From the NCBI GenBank assembly GCA_030562195.1, contig JAUJPP010000007.1, forward strand, positions 30,501,769 to 30,565,768: a stretch of DNA of 64,000 nt. Direction: 5' to 3'. Shown here in pieces: positions 21,101 to 33,600 of this stretch (position 1 is the stretch's first letter; each line of letters starts with the position of its first letter). The stretch comes from Nipponacmea schrenckii. Lineage: Eukaryota > Mollusca > Gastropoda > Lottiidae. The notes below the pieces were generated by a model. The model was not told the origin of the DNA. It did no database searches and worked only from the letters and a program-made list of their open reading frames with translations. Made by a program: the position numbers and the translations under genes.

Positions 21101-21751
21101 GTTTATCCATTCTCCTACCAATTGGCTCTTCTTCATGAAAAAGTACAAACACCCTCCCCTAAACAGTTGTGTAAACCAATGGATGGTGATAAGTCATCGT
21201 ATGATATTACAGCCGATATTAATTTGGATTCTCCTGCTGGCTTACTTCAAATTGGCTCCAAAACTCTAGATACTGATGATTTAGAGAGTTTACAAGCTGT
21301 TTCTGGACAAATTTTAATCGATTCTAGATCTCTTACATCGCAAAACCAATTTATTGCCGAATTTCAAAATGGAAGTGATGCTTTACAAAATGGATCCTAT
21401 TTTACATTAGACTTGCCAAATGTGAATTATATTGGAAGTGCTCCGAATATTGACCTGAGTAATATCATACACAAACCGAATACAAAATCTTCAAATGTGT
21501 TTTGTGATGGTACCACAACCGAGCTGAGATCTGCCACTATAGAACAAACTAATGGAATCACAGATATTGATATTCCACCATATTTAGATATTCTCAATTT
21601 AGACGGACAATATTTTTCTCATGATGATTTAAACATAGAGAACCTACATTCAACATTACCAACAGTCTCTGATCAAACATCATCATCATCATCATCATTA
21701 ACATCATCATCAGACATTACTTACAATAAGAGTACCAGGCTGTCAAGTTGA
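12189..21751 (+). CDS. RFX7: RFX7-type winged-helix transcription factor
   Basis: Eight exons: 12189-12451, 12710-12743, 14193-14281, 14864-14992, 15584-15700, 16113-16197, 16447-16651 and 17043-21751; 5631 nt, 1876 residues (human RFX7 about 1460). All introns are GT..AG except the fifth, AT..AC. Residues about 77-122 match the RFX5/RFX7 N-terminal helical region ([19 protein letters not shown]). The RFX DNA-binding domain spans about 146-220 ([12 protein letters not shown], then [20 protein letters not shown], then [11 protein letters not shown]). PALPEL at 226-231 fits the PxLPxL motif that binds RFXANK/ANKRA2 ankyrin repeats. Residues about 247-296 ([22 protein letters not shown]) are the next RFX7-conserved block. 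The last exon encodes some 1570 residues of low-complexity Ser/Gln/Pro-rich chain with a short Ser run near the end. This is a nuclear X-box-binding regulator. RFX5 is an alternative family label, but length and the PxLPxL context favour RFX7. Confidence 0.93.
13252..13611 (+). repeat. Minisatellite of eleven units, about 32 bp each, in RFX7 intron 2
   Basis: Eleven successive units start TTGATAATATTTTT and end ACTTACATGCAT or a near variant (ACTTAAATGCAT, ACTTCCATGCCT). Variant types are interspersed, as expected from unequal exchange. There is no coding capacity. Confidence 0.9.
14325..14500 (+). repeat. Interspersed repeat in RFX7 intron 3, related to 28720-28960
   Basis: Shares with the stretch at 28720-28960 the ordered words CTTAGAA.GAACATAA, AGTAGATATA, CATA.ATAACATAAC and AATCCTT.TATA. 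The two copies lie in introns of different genes. Ends are not defined. Confidence 0.4.
15701..16112 (+). other. AT-AC intron with U12-type signals inside the RFX domain
   Basis: The intron begins ATATCCTTT, the consensus 5' splice site of minor-spliceosome AT-AC introns, and ends AC after a TTCCTTAAC branch-site match at 16095-16103, about ten bases before the 3' end. Joining AG at 15700 to A at 16113 makes the arginine of [11 protein letters not shown], the conserved end of the RFX domain. No GT..AG pair near the junction restores that sequence. The frame otherwise runs past the donor into non-conserved residues and a stop. Confidence 0.9.
15828..16062. repeat. Inverted-repeat element inside the AT-AC intron
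   Basis: GTACCATTCCAATTATC and TCTGTGGTTCCTGCAATTCC on the left are answered on the right by GAAACCACAGATATCTGATTGG, then GGAATAGCG and TTGATGCTATTAGTAC. Part of the right end is duplicated. It belongs to the family at 7813-8012 and 25152-25270 and occupies more than half of the intron. Confidence 0.5.
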
Positions 21752-21988
21752 TATATTATCAATATCAAGTGCTATCATGAGTAAGTTACGAGTAAGTGGT
21801 TTTTGAGCATCAAGGTTGAGGTAATAAACAATTAGTTAAAAAGCATAATTCTCTCTCAATTTCAGTTTACCTGTCTTTATGGTAAATGCCCTAAACCTAC
21901 ACTATGTCAAATTATGTCAATCATGTATGAAGTTTTGACTATGTTCCTATGGTATTATCAACAACTGATCTATTGTCATTCCTGATAA

Positions 21989-21994
21989 ATAAAA
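21989..21994 (+). terminator. Candidate polyadenylation signal of RFX7
   Basis: AATAAA 238 bases after the stop is the first downstream. RFX genes often have long 3' UTRs, so a later signal may be the one used. Confidence 0.3.
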
Positions 21995-24900
21995 TCTAGT
22001 AAAAAATGTAAAAACTACAAAAAAAATACCTGGAAAATATACACCTATTTGAACATTAATTGTCAGTTTTTAATAAAACGTTACTTTGGCTTTAATCCAC
22101 AAAAATGCGTATAATTAAATAGGATTAAGAATTGTCAAGTTATAATCCAGGAAGTCTCTAAATAATGATTGTTTTGATAAACTGTAATTTGATGTTAAAG
22201 CTTACAAAGCTGCTCCATGCATTTATGAATAAGAAATTGCATTTAAAAAACTGTTTTAAGAAACTGTTGAAGAATAGGAGAAAGAACTCTATGTAAGATG
22301 TTACTGTAATACCAGACAGCTCAAGAATTTCGAATGAATGAGGTAACCCTCAGAAAGTAAATGAAACAAAACCAGTTGTAATGAGTAGATCCCTACTGAT
22401 AATAAATCATGTTATGAATTTAAGCTTTTAATCAGCTTATTGTTGTAGCATTATCACTTAACAGTGTTTTAAACCATACCGGTATCATTTTTGTTGATAT
22501 TGAAATGTTTATTGAATTATTGGAAATGAAATCAAAACTTTAAAAATGTATTAAATGTAGTTACTTTTAGAATCGTCTGTTAGTTTGTCTTCCTTGTCAT
22601 ATATTGTACTGTAAAAAAATGGCTTCTAGCTCTTTTTAAATTTAAAGTTGTCTTATTATCAAGCTTAAAGAGCTAAAACCGTACAAATAAGCTCTATCTT
22701 CTGATAAAATTATATCTAGAACAAAATTTTCTGGAGCTAAAAACTGTTGACTTTTAATTTATTTGATATTTGAAATTTATTGAAATGAATTTGTTTTATT
22801 ATTGACAGGTACATTATTGTGCTTATTTTTAGTGTTCTTCTTTTGGAGCAATTTATTATGCAGTCTAATTAAAGTTAGACTAAATTTCTTTTCAGATTTT
22901 TATGAAGTGTAATTTTTGATGTAGCCAATTCCGTAAAGGTCTAATGACAGCCTCCCTGAACTGTCTTCAATTTAACATTTTTGAGCCAATCAAATTTCTG
23001 CCCAGCGTGTGTAGTTTGTGACAGGAACAAAAGCAGATGAAATTTGTTAATGTCAACGGTTCATTTGACAAAAGTGCATGAAGGTCATCATTAGATGTGG
23101 CTACATTAAAAACTAAACCTAATAATAATTAAAAAAAAAGAACAAAATTTTGGTCCTAACTTTAAATACTCTGTTGATTATGGAGCTGGCTCCTATTAGG
23201 TTGAACAAATTATAACTCTTTTGAATAATTATGAGCTGTACCAAATAAGACTGAATTTTAACTGTAAATGTCTAATTTGGTCAAGTTAAACATAAGACAG
23301 CTACAAAATCTTTTAAGATATAATTTTGGTAGTATTTTTACATTTTTTCTTCTAGAAATTTTCTTGCAATACTATTATATTGCTGTAGGTTTTTAAGATT
23401 TGTCACACATTACATCTTTTACTTCATCTTTTACTTCATCTTTAACTCATTTGTCATTACTATACTTTTTGCTTCTCATCACCCATTTTTTATACATTCT
23501 CATTTTGTGCCAAATTCTTCCATCCATTTTTGCTTTTTAACCTAAGTTGTAAACGAAAATCTCTGCACACTGATGTTTTAGATGTATATTGTAAAAAAAA
23601 AATATTTTAAAACTCAAAAAAAAAATTATTCCTAACCTGAACTTTTGTTTTCATGAAATCGACTTGTTTTTATGTCAGAAACTTAGATTTTATTGCACTT
23701 TTTTCATTGAAATTTTTAAAAACCAGTTAATTGATATTCTATACTTTAAAAAGCAATGTTTTGAAATGGATGTCATCACTTTAAAGGGATATAGTTTCTA
23801 AATCTATCTAAAACCAATTAATAGCTCGATTTCAGCTAAATGTATCACCTTTCAAATCTTAAATCCAACACGTCATTCTGCTGAAATTTAACAATAATAC
23901 AGTGGAAGTTATGGTTTTTAATTTGAGAATTGTATGAGCATTTTTACAGACAATGATGTAATATTGATGGCTTGGAAGTGATGATCATCTCCACTACAAC
24001 AAATCATTTTGTTGTGTATCAGGACAACCTGAAACCTGATATCATTTCTGAAAAGTGTTATGTATGGCTGAAATCAAGCGGTTATCACTTGGTTAATCAA
24101 ATATTTAAACGACTTGCTCTTAAAAATGATTATAAAAATATGAAAATTTTTGAAATATTCAAGATGTGTTTCCAAAATGAAATGAAAATGATAAAAAATT
24201 AAATATTTCTCTTTTCCCTTATATTCTGCGACTGGTATTTAAATTTTCAAAATCATTTTCATGGTAATGCTGAGTCGGCTTTTAAATTTGTTAACTGTTA
24301 ATGTTGTGGGTAATAATTTGTATTTGTTAATGATCTGAACTGGTAGTTGTTGTGAATCTGTTTGTAACTCACTAGGTTCTAGGACTATCATTTCAATTTT
24401 TATAAGCTTTTTAAAGGCAGCTTCTAAGTCTTCAGTTCTCATTATTTGAATTGAACGGATAATATATATCGTATCTTACCACAGAAACCCTTTGTTAGAA
24501 GGTCTTTTATATTCTTCTTCAAAGGTAATTATATTTTTTGGGTTTTGATTAGTTACAAAAACTTCCTAAAACTGCACAAACCAAATGCTTTCCGAATTTT
24601 TCCAATTTGTTTTTAAAGGTATATAATTGTTGTATTATTGATTCGATGTTAATGACTGTAGGGTTTGGTAGATGATGAAGCAAAACCAGCGTTGGCTCCC
24701 ATACGACATAATGATTTTCTTTTTCTTTTGAATTACAAACTTTATTTTCACCTTTGTGAAAAAAAATGATTATGTCATATGTGAGCCACTGTACAAAGCT
24801 CACATATTACCAAATACAATAAATACTACCAATAAATTTGGCTAACAAATATCAAAAAAATTCCAATCCTATAAGAACTGTTTTTCTATGATCTATTTAA

Positions 24901-25151
24901 CATATTTTGATAATCATGCCTTACTTTGAGTTGCTTAATGTTCAGTGATCCTGATTAAAATATTTTTTAAGTTCTGCTATTTGTTGATTGAGTAGAATGA
25001 CTGTATTATTTTTAGTAAAACTGTTATTTTATAGATTTACTATTATTATATTATTATACATTGTGTGATGTGCTGTATTTATTAAACATTTCTTACACAA
25101 TATCTGCCTTTATTCTTCAAAATCTATGTGGTCACTGAAGGTAACAATTTG

Positions 25152-25270
25152 CACCAATTAAATTGTCAAGTCAGACGTCTGTTGTTCCATTAACTCTATG
25201 AATGCTATTTTGATTTATTGGAATAGCAGGAACCAAAGCATCTGACTATTGGAATGGTAATAATACTATC
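25152..25270. repeat. Third copy of the ACCATTCCAAT inverted-repeat family
   Basis: Contains AAGTCAGACGTCTGTTGTTCC and, inverted, GGAACCAAAGCATCTGAC followed by ATTGGAATGGTA. The arms match those of the copies at 7813 and 15828. It is intergenic between RFX7 and SPO11. Confidence 0.45.
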
Positions 25271-25788
25271 TTTCTGTGGACCCGATCTTAAAGGTTTCAG
25301 GAGGTATATTCATATGAGAAATGCGTCTGACCTAGTTACCAGAATCAGGACACATAGGGTGACATTTTATAAAGCATTTCCTTGCCGAACCACTTTTCTT
25401 CACCAGAAAATATCATGACTCTTGACATCATTCAACTGATTCAACTGCAGTGTACTTTAATAGACTACAATTCTGTTTGGATCTGTTATTTTTATGACAG
25501 AACGATGTGATAGTTTTGGTTGGTGATACATCCCAACTTTCGAAAGGTAGTTCATAAACAGAGTGTTTCAAAATTACAGGAATTTTAATTTGTATCATAG
25601 GTGATTTTTAAATTTGCTGAAATTTCGAATCACTCTGTACCTAGAAATATATTTTGATTTAGACAAATTATTACATTTTTTTATATGAAAAATTCATTAA
25701 TTTTACAGTTTTCAGATGAGTCAATTAAAAAATAAATTAATTGGGTATAACTATTCATATTTCACATTCAGACTTGAAGATTTTATAC

Positions 25789-26949
25789 TTATATCCAATT
25801 AGAATTTGCCATTTTACATGGTAAATACACATCACATAAATAACTAGAGCTTAAAGAATCCAAACATTGGATTTCAGCTTTGTAACCCATCTGGAACATC
25901 TTCTGCATTTCTGCTTCCATTTTCCAGTTTAATTTTACATAAGGTCTTGTCAACAGTTGAGCAGTTTTATCTTGATCTTTTGAAGTCATTTTGATCAAAC
26001 TTGACTGTGGAATATTCAGATTTGGTATTTCTGATGGTAGAATTCCTAACCATTTTATTGCTGGAACAGTTAATAGATGGTTTTCACTTGCATGTGCTTT
26101 GGAACCAAACCGATACACTGCCATTATTTCAAAACCATGAGGATCACAATCAACTAGAGCAAACATGGGAATTTGGTATTGTTCCCATAATAATCTCAGC
26201 AAAAGTCTAGTTCCCAAATCTGGAAATCCTTTTGCAGTTATTAGAATACATGGAGCATATTTCTCACAAAATTTATTTTCAATTAACTTTTGAAAAGTTG
26301 CATCTTTTTCAACAATAAGCAGAAATTGAGCTTCTGTTCTGAGATCAACCATATCTTTCTTATGTGCTGGAACTTGAACACCCAATTTTGTACCCCGACA
26401 ATCAATATGAAGGCCATTTTCATTGCAGAACTGTAAATCTCCAGCAACGACACCTTTGCAGGAAGCTAGGACGTTTAGTTCCCATCTTGGCACATCAAGA
26501 ATAGCAGCAATATTGTCAACAATTGCATCCAAGACATTTTGTTTGCCAAAAGCTTCAGGATCTTGATAATATAAGTCTCTTTTAGTGCAAAATTTATTTT
26601 CTTGCAATTGTTTGTAAATGACAGATAAAACTTTAATGATGAGACCAAATTTCTTGAGAGATTTTACATCATCATAGCGAATATATGACATCTTTTTGTC
26701 TACTGTTGGCTGTAAATATTCGCCATTTTTGTACTCAATGGTGTCCCAATCTCTGTAGTTGACATACTGTAAAACTGGGGCTTCACCATTGTCCAAAGCA
26801 TCAATAATGCCATTTATCAGGGTCTCTATTCTTTTCAAAAACTCTTCCTTTGTTTCTTTCTTACCAATGTCAGGCTGCTTATTTTCTTCTTGTTTTGTTT
26901 GTAGCCATTCTGCTGTGAGAGTTCGCCTCAATAGTATCAAACTTTCCAT
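25789..26949 (-). CDS. SPO11: Meiotic recombination protein SPO11, intronless
   Basis: A single uninterrupted frame of 386 residues (human SPO11 about 396). SPO11 is the topoisomerase VI A-type transesterase that makes the double-strand breaks starting meiotic recombination. The 5Y-CAP/winged-helix part carries TKRDLYYQD with the catalytic tyrosine pair at Y127/Y128. The Toprim domain has IVEKDATF (E214) and LVDCDPHG (D267, D269), the metal-binding acidic residues. Further conserved stretches are PCILITAKGFPDLGTRLL, LTVPAIKWLGILPSE, RPYVKLNWKMEAEMQ and the C-terminal YLPCKMANSNWI. Start and stop fit family ends, so the protein appears full length. Animal SPO11 genes are normally split into many exons (human about 13) and other genes in this window have many introns, so a retrocopy that kept or took over function is likely. 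No clear poly-A tract or target duplication is visible. It is divergent from the LRR-RRM gene. Confidence 0.96.
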   Translation of the reverse strand: MESLILLRRTLTAEWLQTKQEENKQPDIGKKETKEEFLKRIETLINGIIDALDNGEAPVLQYVNYRDWDTIEYKNGEYLQPTVDKKMSYIRYDDVKSLKKFGLIIKVLSVIYKQLQENKFCTKRDLYYQDPEAFGKQNVLDAIVDNIAAILDVPRWELNVLASCKGVVAGDLQFCNENGLHIDCRGTKLGVQVPAHKKDMVDLRTEAQFLLIVEKDATFQKLIENKFCEKYAPCILITAKGFPDLGTRLLLRLLWEQYQIPMFALVDCDPHGFEIMAVYRFGSKAHASENHLLTVPAIKWLGILPSEIPNLNIPQSSLIKMTSKDQDKTAQLLTRPYVKLNWKMEAEMQKMFQMGYKAEIQCLDSLSSSYLCDVYLPCKMANSNWI

Positions 26950-27622
26950 TTCTTAAAACTTACCACCCTCGATAAGAAATCGTTGATCAAAACTTTGTTC
27001 GGTTCGTGTCTTTGCTTTTTGACAGATAAATGCTGTCTGCTCGTCTTTTGACAACTTCTAGAACTACTTTGTGTGATAATCAAGCCTACGATGTAAGGGG
27101 CATAACTCTCAGTCATGTACGTTATTGTTTTCATTGGTAACAGAATAAAAAAAATTTCGACGATGATTTTATGATAAGATGGTATTTAAGTTGCAGAAGT
27201 AAGATTTTATTTAGCTTCTAAATAATTAAGTTCAAATCCTTCATTTCGCACTTAATCATAATTATATGATCGCATGCCAATGTATGTTTGCATTGACAAA
27301 ACAAGAAAAGTAAGGTAAGCCTACACCACTCAGTCAGGACCAGCTGTGATAATAAACTCTTTACTTTTTTCATCGCCAGGTCAGAATTAGATCCGACACA
27401 CAAGGACATTCAGCTCATAGGAAATTGCATGTAAGCTAGCAAACACACACATGCAGAGGAAATTGGGTCCTCCATAGTTCTCAATGATTTGAGTTTAATC
27501 TGTAGCTACTGAGTCATCCAAAATCTACGGATTTATCATGGGCATATTATTAACATCCTAAAGAGGCTTTAACAGTTATTATACTTATTTTAGATTAATT
27601 AGATTTTAACAAAATCAGCAAG
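26950..27622. promoter_or_regulatory. Intergenic region between divergent SPO11 and the LRR-RRM gene
   Basis: The 673 bases between the two start codons should hold the promoters of both genes. I recognise no core promoter element or binding site with confidence. Short open frames here are not conserved-looking. Confidence 0.4.
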
Positions 27623-30600
27623 ATGTCAGCTTCAACTTCACAAGAAAATAAAGATCAAAAGAGTTTTGATAATGGGATTAAATGTGCTAATCTCTTAGTT
27701 AATCCTGATAATCTGTATAAATTAGCTAATGCTAAAGTATGTCAACTTCATCTGCATCAGTCATTACCATCCACTATTAACCTTACTAAATTATTGAATA
27801 ATCTTACCAACTTAAAGGTAGGCCATTGTTCTCTATCTAGGCTCTAGTTGGCTGTAAGAAGTTTGCTCTATATGTGCCCACCTAAAAATTTGGATGTATA
27901 TTTCTGCCAACAATTTTTGTAGACATGATAGAAGCTTCAGTTTATGTGCCAAAAAACTAGATATGCATGTATTTATTGATGATATCTCATACAAGCTCAA
28001 ACATGGTAGTATTCGGATGAACAGTTTCAGAGTTATTGCCCTTGACTTAGTAAAAGCATGTCAAATTTGGCACAATAGAGGATTCTAACACTTAACTTGA
28101 TAAAAACACATCAAATTGATTAGAGAGTTTCAGTTACCTTTACATGTCAAGCTATTATGAACTTCACCTGTACCACTGTCTACAACTGAATGAACAGTAT
28201 ATATGTGTATATTTTTCAGGTTTTAGATCTATCTCATAATAATATGGGACCTCAAGCTTTCCGTGCTGTATGTCTAGCTTTGAGCAATAATATAAATATC
28301 ATAAGTTTGAATTTATCTGACAATAGAGCTGATACAGATTCCGCTGTAAGTATTAGTATCTATAATTAACCCTTTGAACCCTGAGTGTAATTTAGATAGA
28401 ACGTCATATACCCTGAGCTCCCAGCAATATTTCTTAATTTGTATGATGTTAACGTTGTATGACGTCACTTGACAACAGCCGGTTTACCGGCTCATATGGT
28501 ATATATCATATAAGGATGAGCCGGTATACCGGCTTCTAGGGTTTAAAGGGTTAACACTGTGAATTATACCTTGAAACATTGACCATTATTCGCTTTAATC
28601 AACGAAAAACCCCTCAACTAAAAGATGATTTCAAATTAAGTGTTTTAGAATTAATAGACAATTAAAATAACAAGCAAGACAATGATTTTAGTAAGATATT
28701 AACTTCTAGGAGGGCTTTAATTATAAAGGGATACTGCTTCTTAGAATGAACATAAAATTGAAACAATTCAAGTTTGGCCATATTCATAAGTAGATATACC
28801 TGCTGTCATACATAACATAACAGAATCCTTATATATTCTGATAAATCCATAAAGCATAGTAATATCCATTGATAAATAATAATCACTAAGTTTTGTGAGT
28901 TTTCCATATTTTAAGGGATTTTGTTACTTTATGACATCAGATAAGTTCATTGATGAATATAATATACATATTGACCAATATCAAAAAATTCACTTCTATG
29001 TCCATTCTAAAATGCAGTACCACTTTAACTATTTGCGATGATGTTAGCAGCTTGCAAGCAATCATTATAAGGAATAACATGGCTTTCAGAGATATTCAAG
29101 TCTTGATACAAAGATATATAGGTGATTATAGGAAAGGTAAATATGACATTTTTGATGTATGAATTTATTCTATATGATATTCACTTTTCAGGCATCCATT
29201 GGCATGATGTTGAAAGAAAATAAAACACTACAGTATTTGGATGTATCAGGCAATAATTTAGGTAAAGATTATTTTTCAAGATGTGTTGGCCCTGCCTTGA
29301 AGACTAATTCATCATGCTGTCTTTAAGGTAACTAATAGATTTTTGTTTGTCTTATATATTTTTTTTTTACATCTTTCCCAACATTGGGAGAAGTCATAGG
29401 ACTTTGTGTTAAATGGGATAGTAAACTGAGACATATGTGCTACTGTATGTGTATGTTAAATATCCGTTGACAATTGAAAATGTAATAAAAGTAGGCTTAA
29501 AGATTAGGGTGATTGAAAATAACATGTTACTGTTAAGTAAAGGCACTGGCACAGGGTTAAAGTTTTGATTACAAGTATAGTGGCGTTAAAACTGAGTTAA
29601 TACTAGTATAAATACTAAGTAATTTTGAAAAGTAGATCTGAAAAATAATTCTGAAAAGTCGACCCAAAAAGATGAATATTTTGATTAAAGTATGTTCTTC
29701 TCAAACCATTCACTGTAAAATATAATGCTGGTAATTAAAAGTAAGTATTCTCATTGCACACAACATTCTATTGCTGTCTACTAGGATATTTATTTCATTT
29801 CTGATCCCAAACAGATACACAAATATTTGTCAGGAACTGCACATTATCTTTTGTTTAACTGGACAGGTTCGTCATCTGTTTGACTAATTATAGTTTAGTC
29901 TCAGCAACAGAGAGTTTTAGCTAGGGTGATGAGTAATAGTGTTCACAGCTCACTATCAATATTGTAGCCCTCAATTCCTTGTGTATCCAGAATTATATGA
30001 GTTTGAATGTTAAAATGATGACTTCTTGCAATATACTGTATAATTCTGTGTATAATGCGCAGGTTTTTATCCCAAAACGGCCCCATCGAAGAGGGGGTGC
30101 GCACCCTATACAGTTAAAAAAAAATTTAGTATTTTTTCCCCGACGGAAATGCAGCAAATTGATGTTGAGGATCCGCCATTTTGTCTACCTTCATCGACAT
30201 TCGCGGTAAAATTGATTTGTGTAAAAGAAAATTATGATTTTAATAATGGCTCAATATCTCTAAGGTTAATATTTATTGTGAAAAATTTGAAGAAAACTTA
30301 AATGATAAAAGTTAATTTTTGTGTTATTTGTATGGAAAATATTACGTGAAGACGAAAGGTACCAAAAATAATGATCACTGTGCAAGTATTTTGGATGGCT
30401 TTTATAGTAGGAACAATTGATTGTCATGCTTTATGACATGTATAGAAAACGTTTAAAAACGTTGGGGTTTATTGAAGGAATAATGCGATTATAAATTTCT
30501 AGTACTTCTGACGACTATTTACATGTAATGAAGACCCAAATCAACACACGAAAGTGGCTAAACCTGTATCTTTAGAGAACCAAACTATTATAAGTACCAT

Positions 30601-33600
30601 ATTTAGCCTGTGCACTACAGACTATACAGTTCTGTATTATTTTATAAATTGAACAGAGCCGAAAGTATTGGTAGTGTAGATATGAAGATATTATTAGAAA
30701 GTTTACAGGATAATACCAGTTTAGAAGATATTAATATCAGTAATAACCAGATAACAGATAGAACCTGTATTGGAAAATATCTAGCTGTTTGTTTACAGGT
30801 ATTACACTAGTTTGGTTTGATCCTGGCAAACATTGAGACCTATCACATTATAGAGACTCATAATGGAAATATGTGCACACAAACAGAATTAAGGCCACAT
30901 ATATAATGTGCTAAATGTGCATGTTTAAGATCAGTACAACAGAAAATGTCATCATAGCAAACTTCATAGTGTTTCCTGTCTAAGATCAGAACAACACAGA
31001 CATGAATGAAAACAACATTTCATTTCATTGACTCATTAAATTTACTGATGTGAAGCAATGCCCCCCTGGAATCTTTCTTGCTTCCCTTAGAAAATTTTTC
31101 GATCTGAGTTCAATCAGAAAACATCATTTGCTCTGCCCCCTCAAGGTAATCATTGCCCCCCCTTAAGTAATCAGCTGGCTGGACACAGGTCTGATGTTAA
31201 GTATATTTCTAGAATTAAAAATGGTTTACTTCAATTTTAATAAATCTGCTGTTGAATCTTGTTTTGACATTCTGAAGCATTTGAGTATAAATGCTTCATT
31301 TCGAATATTTTTTTTGATTTTAATAGAAAAGCAGTACCAAGCTATACAGTATCAATATTAGTAATTGTAATATGAACCCTGATGGTATTAACTTGTTTCT
31401 ACAAGGATTACAGGAAAACGTCACTTTAACTCATTTTAATATTAGTGGTAATGAGGTTTGTATATATTTTAGCAAAAACATAATAATACAAAAACTCTTT
31501 ACTTAACATGTTTTAGAATGAGATCTGGTACACTAGTACATGGTCCTGTCTAACATTCAGCCCATGGGGAAACTTAGCTCTAAGGGTAAATTAGTTCCAA
31601 TACACAGGGAAATATCCTTCTAAAAAAATTCAGTCTTTCATATTTTAATAATCTCCTGTTGCAGGGTTTTGAATTTCAGTTTGGTATCACAGACATGTAT
31701 GAAGTATTATTATGTTGTCTTCAACATAAACATCTGAATTATCTTTCAATTACTGATGCTAGATTGTCTGGTACAGTGTTACAAAGAAAAGGTATTAAGC
31801 TTGAATTTATCTTCTGGAAACTAATGGGAGATAACTCTTAACAAGAAATTTTAAAATCAAGACAACAACAAATATGGCATAAGTTTTTGATAACATAGTC
31901 TTGCTTACAAGATACAAGTGGTTTGACACAAATTACCCTTCCAAAACTGGCTACTTAACTTACTTGTCCTAATCTAAATCACATGCAACTAGAGAGGAGC
32001 TTTAATAAAATAGAAGAGAAAATGGCTCTTTCATTGTCATAGTTATTCATTGCACATCAACTTTTTTGTTTGCAGAAATCCAGACTGCAACAGCATCTTC
32101 TCTGGAAATACTGAAACTGAATTCCAGTAAGCTAACAAATGAAATATTCAGTATATTAGCTGAACAGTTGAACGGAAAAGTAACAAATTTAAGTGAACTT
32201 GACATTGGTAACAACCCTGAGTTGAAGGTTACATGTTTATCAGATATCTATAAACTTACTAGTGGTAAATACAGACTCTTTCTAGATATGCATAACTCTC
32301 AAAACTTCAACAAGAGCAAGTTTTAATGTTGTTGCTGTATCAGTAAAAATTTCTGTACAATTTGTAATATAACCTGAAAGATCCTCTTCCAAACTAGAAC
32401 TTTTAAATTTCAATCATTAATTACCATGTGGAAACCAACTGATTGCTGCAATTTTTAATTTCTTTTTTTTCACAACATTTCTTGGATTGCACCAATAATT
32501 TGAATTACCATTATGGGATCAATAATGGTGCACGCAGTTGTTTTTTTTTATATATATTGATAGAAATAGATCCATAGATATAAGAAGCATACTGTAGAAA
32601 TATTTTCAAATTTTTATGAGAATGGAATTAAGAATACAGACCCTTTAAATTGCTTATAAGGAGCATAATTTCTTGGAAATATTCTGCATAGAATTCCAAG
32701 ACTTCAGTTTTACTTTTCATGTTTTTAGGTGACAGTAAGAAGAGTTCTATAAAAAGATTAAGTTATGGTCTAAATGATATAGAAGAAATAGCTGATCATT
32801 TTAAAAATTACTGGTCTCAATTGAATTATTTAAATCTTCGAAAATGTAAAGTCAGTATGGCTGGTTTAACTTGTTTGTCAGTATTGGTACAGAACAAAGA
32901 ACTACCCATAACAACATTAGTATTAGATGGTTTAAAATTGTCTGGTACACCAGCTTTTAATGACTTTTGTTGTAAGTTTTAGGGTTTTTTTTGTTTGATC
33001 TACCATTTTCAGTCATTTTTATCTTCAAAGAAATGTCCCCCATTAGTAAATTTAATTGTCTGCTGGTCATAGGATTTTGATCCTTCAATGAAAAATATTC
33101 CTAAATATACTTGAGTTCAAAAACTTCAAGTCTACATGGTAGACAAATTTTCTTTTGAGAGTTAATATAGTTATAGAATTAGAGTCACCATTTCCTTGTC
33201 AGTGATGCAGGTCGGAGGGACTGCCATGGAAAAAACATCTAGTTGTAGGTTAATGCTGCTGTCCTGGCCAAATTTCCCTCATTGCACACTGCATGGTGTT
33301 GCTATTTATTTCATTTCCTTTTACCCAATCTAAACAGTCACAAGACTAATTTTGTTCAATGTTCTTTCCTTTGGAGACTAATGGGAGATAACTCTTTTAT
33401 TACAGACCAAAATTGAATATTTTATAGCTTACAGTAAAACTTGTCAATCTGTACTATTTAGTTACACAACAATTGTGTTACAGCTGCACTACCTTCAAGT
33501 CATATAACAGCACTGAGTTTTGATGGATGTCAGTTAGCAGATGAAGATTTAGTCCCCTTCTGTCAGGTTATGGGACAAGGATTCAACTTACACATGTTAA

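Larger units (their letters stand above)
21752..25788. other. RFX7 3' UTR and intergenic DNA before SPO11
   Basis: AT-rich sequence with only short open frames. The 3' ends of two convergent genes (RFX7 plus, SPO11 minus) must lie here. The first part is probably RFX7 3' UTR; its length is unknown. An inverted-repeat family member sits at 25152-25270. No exon-like stretch was found. Confidence 0.5.
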
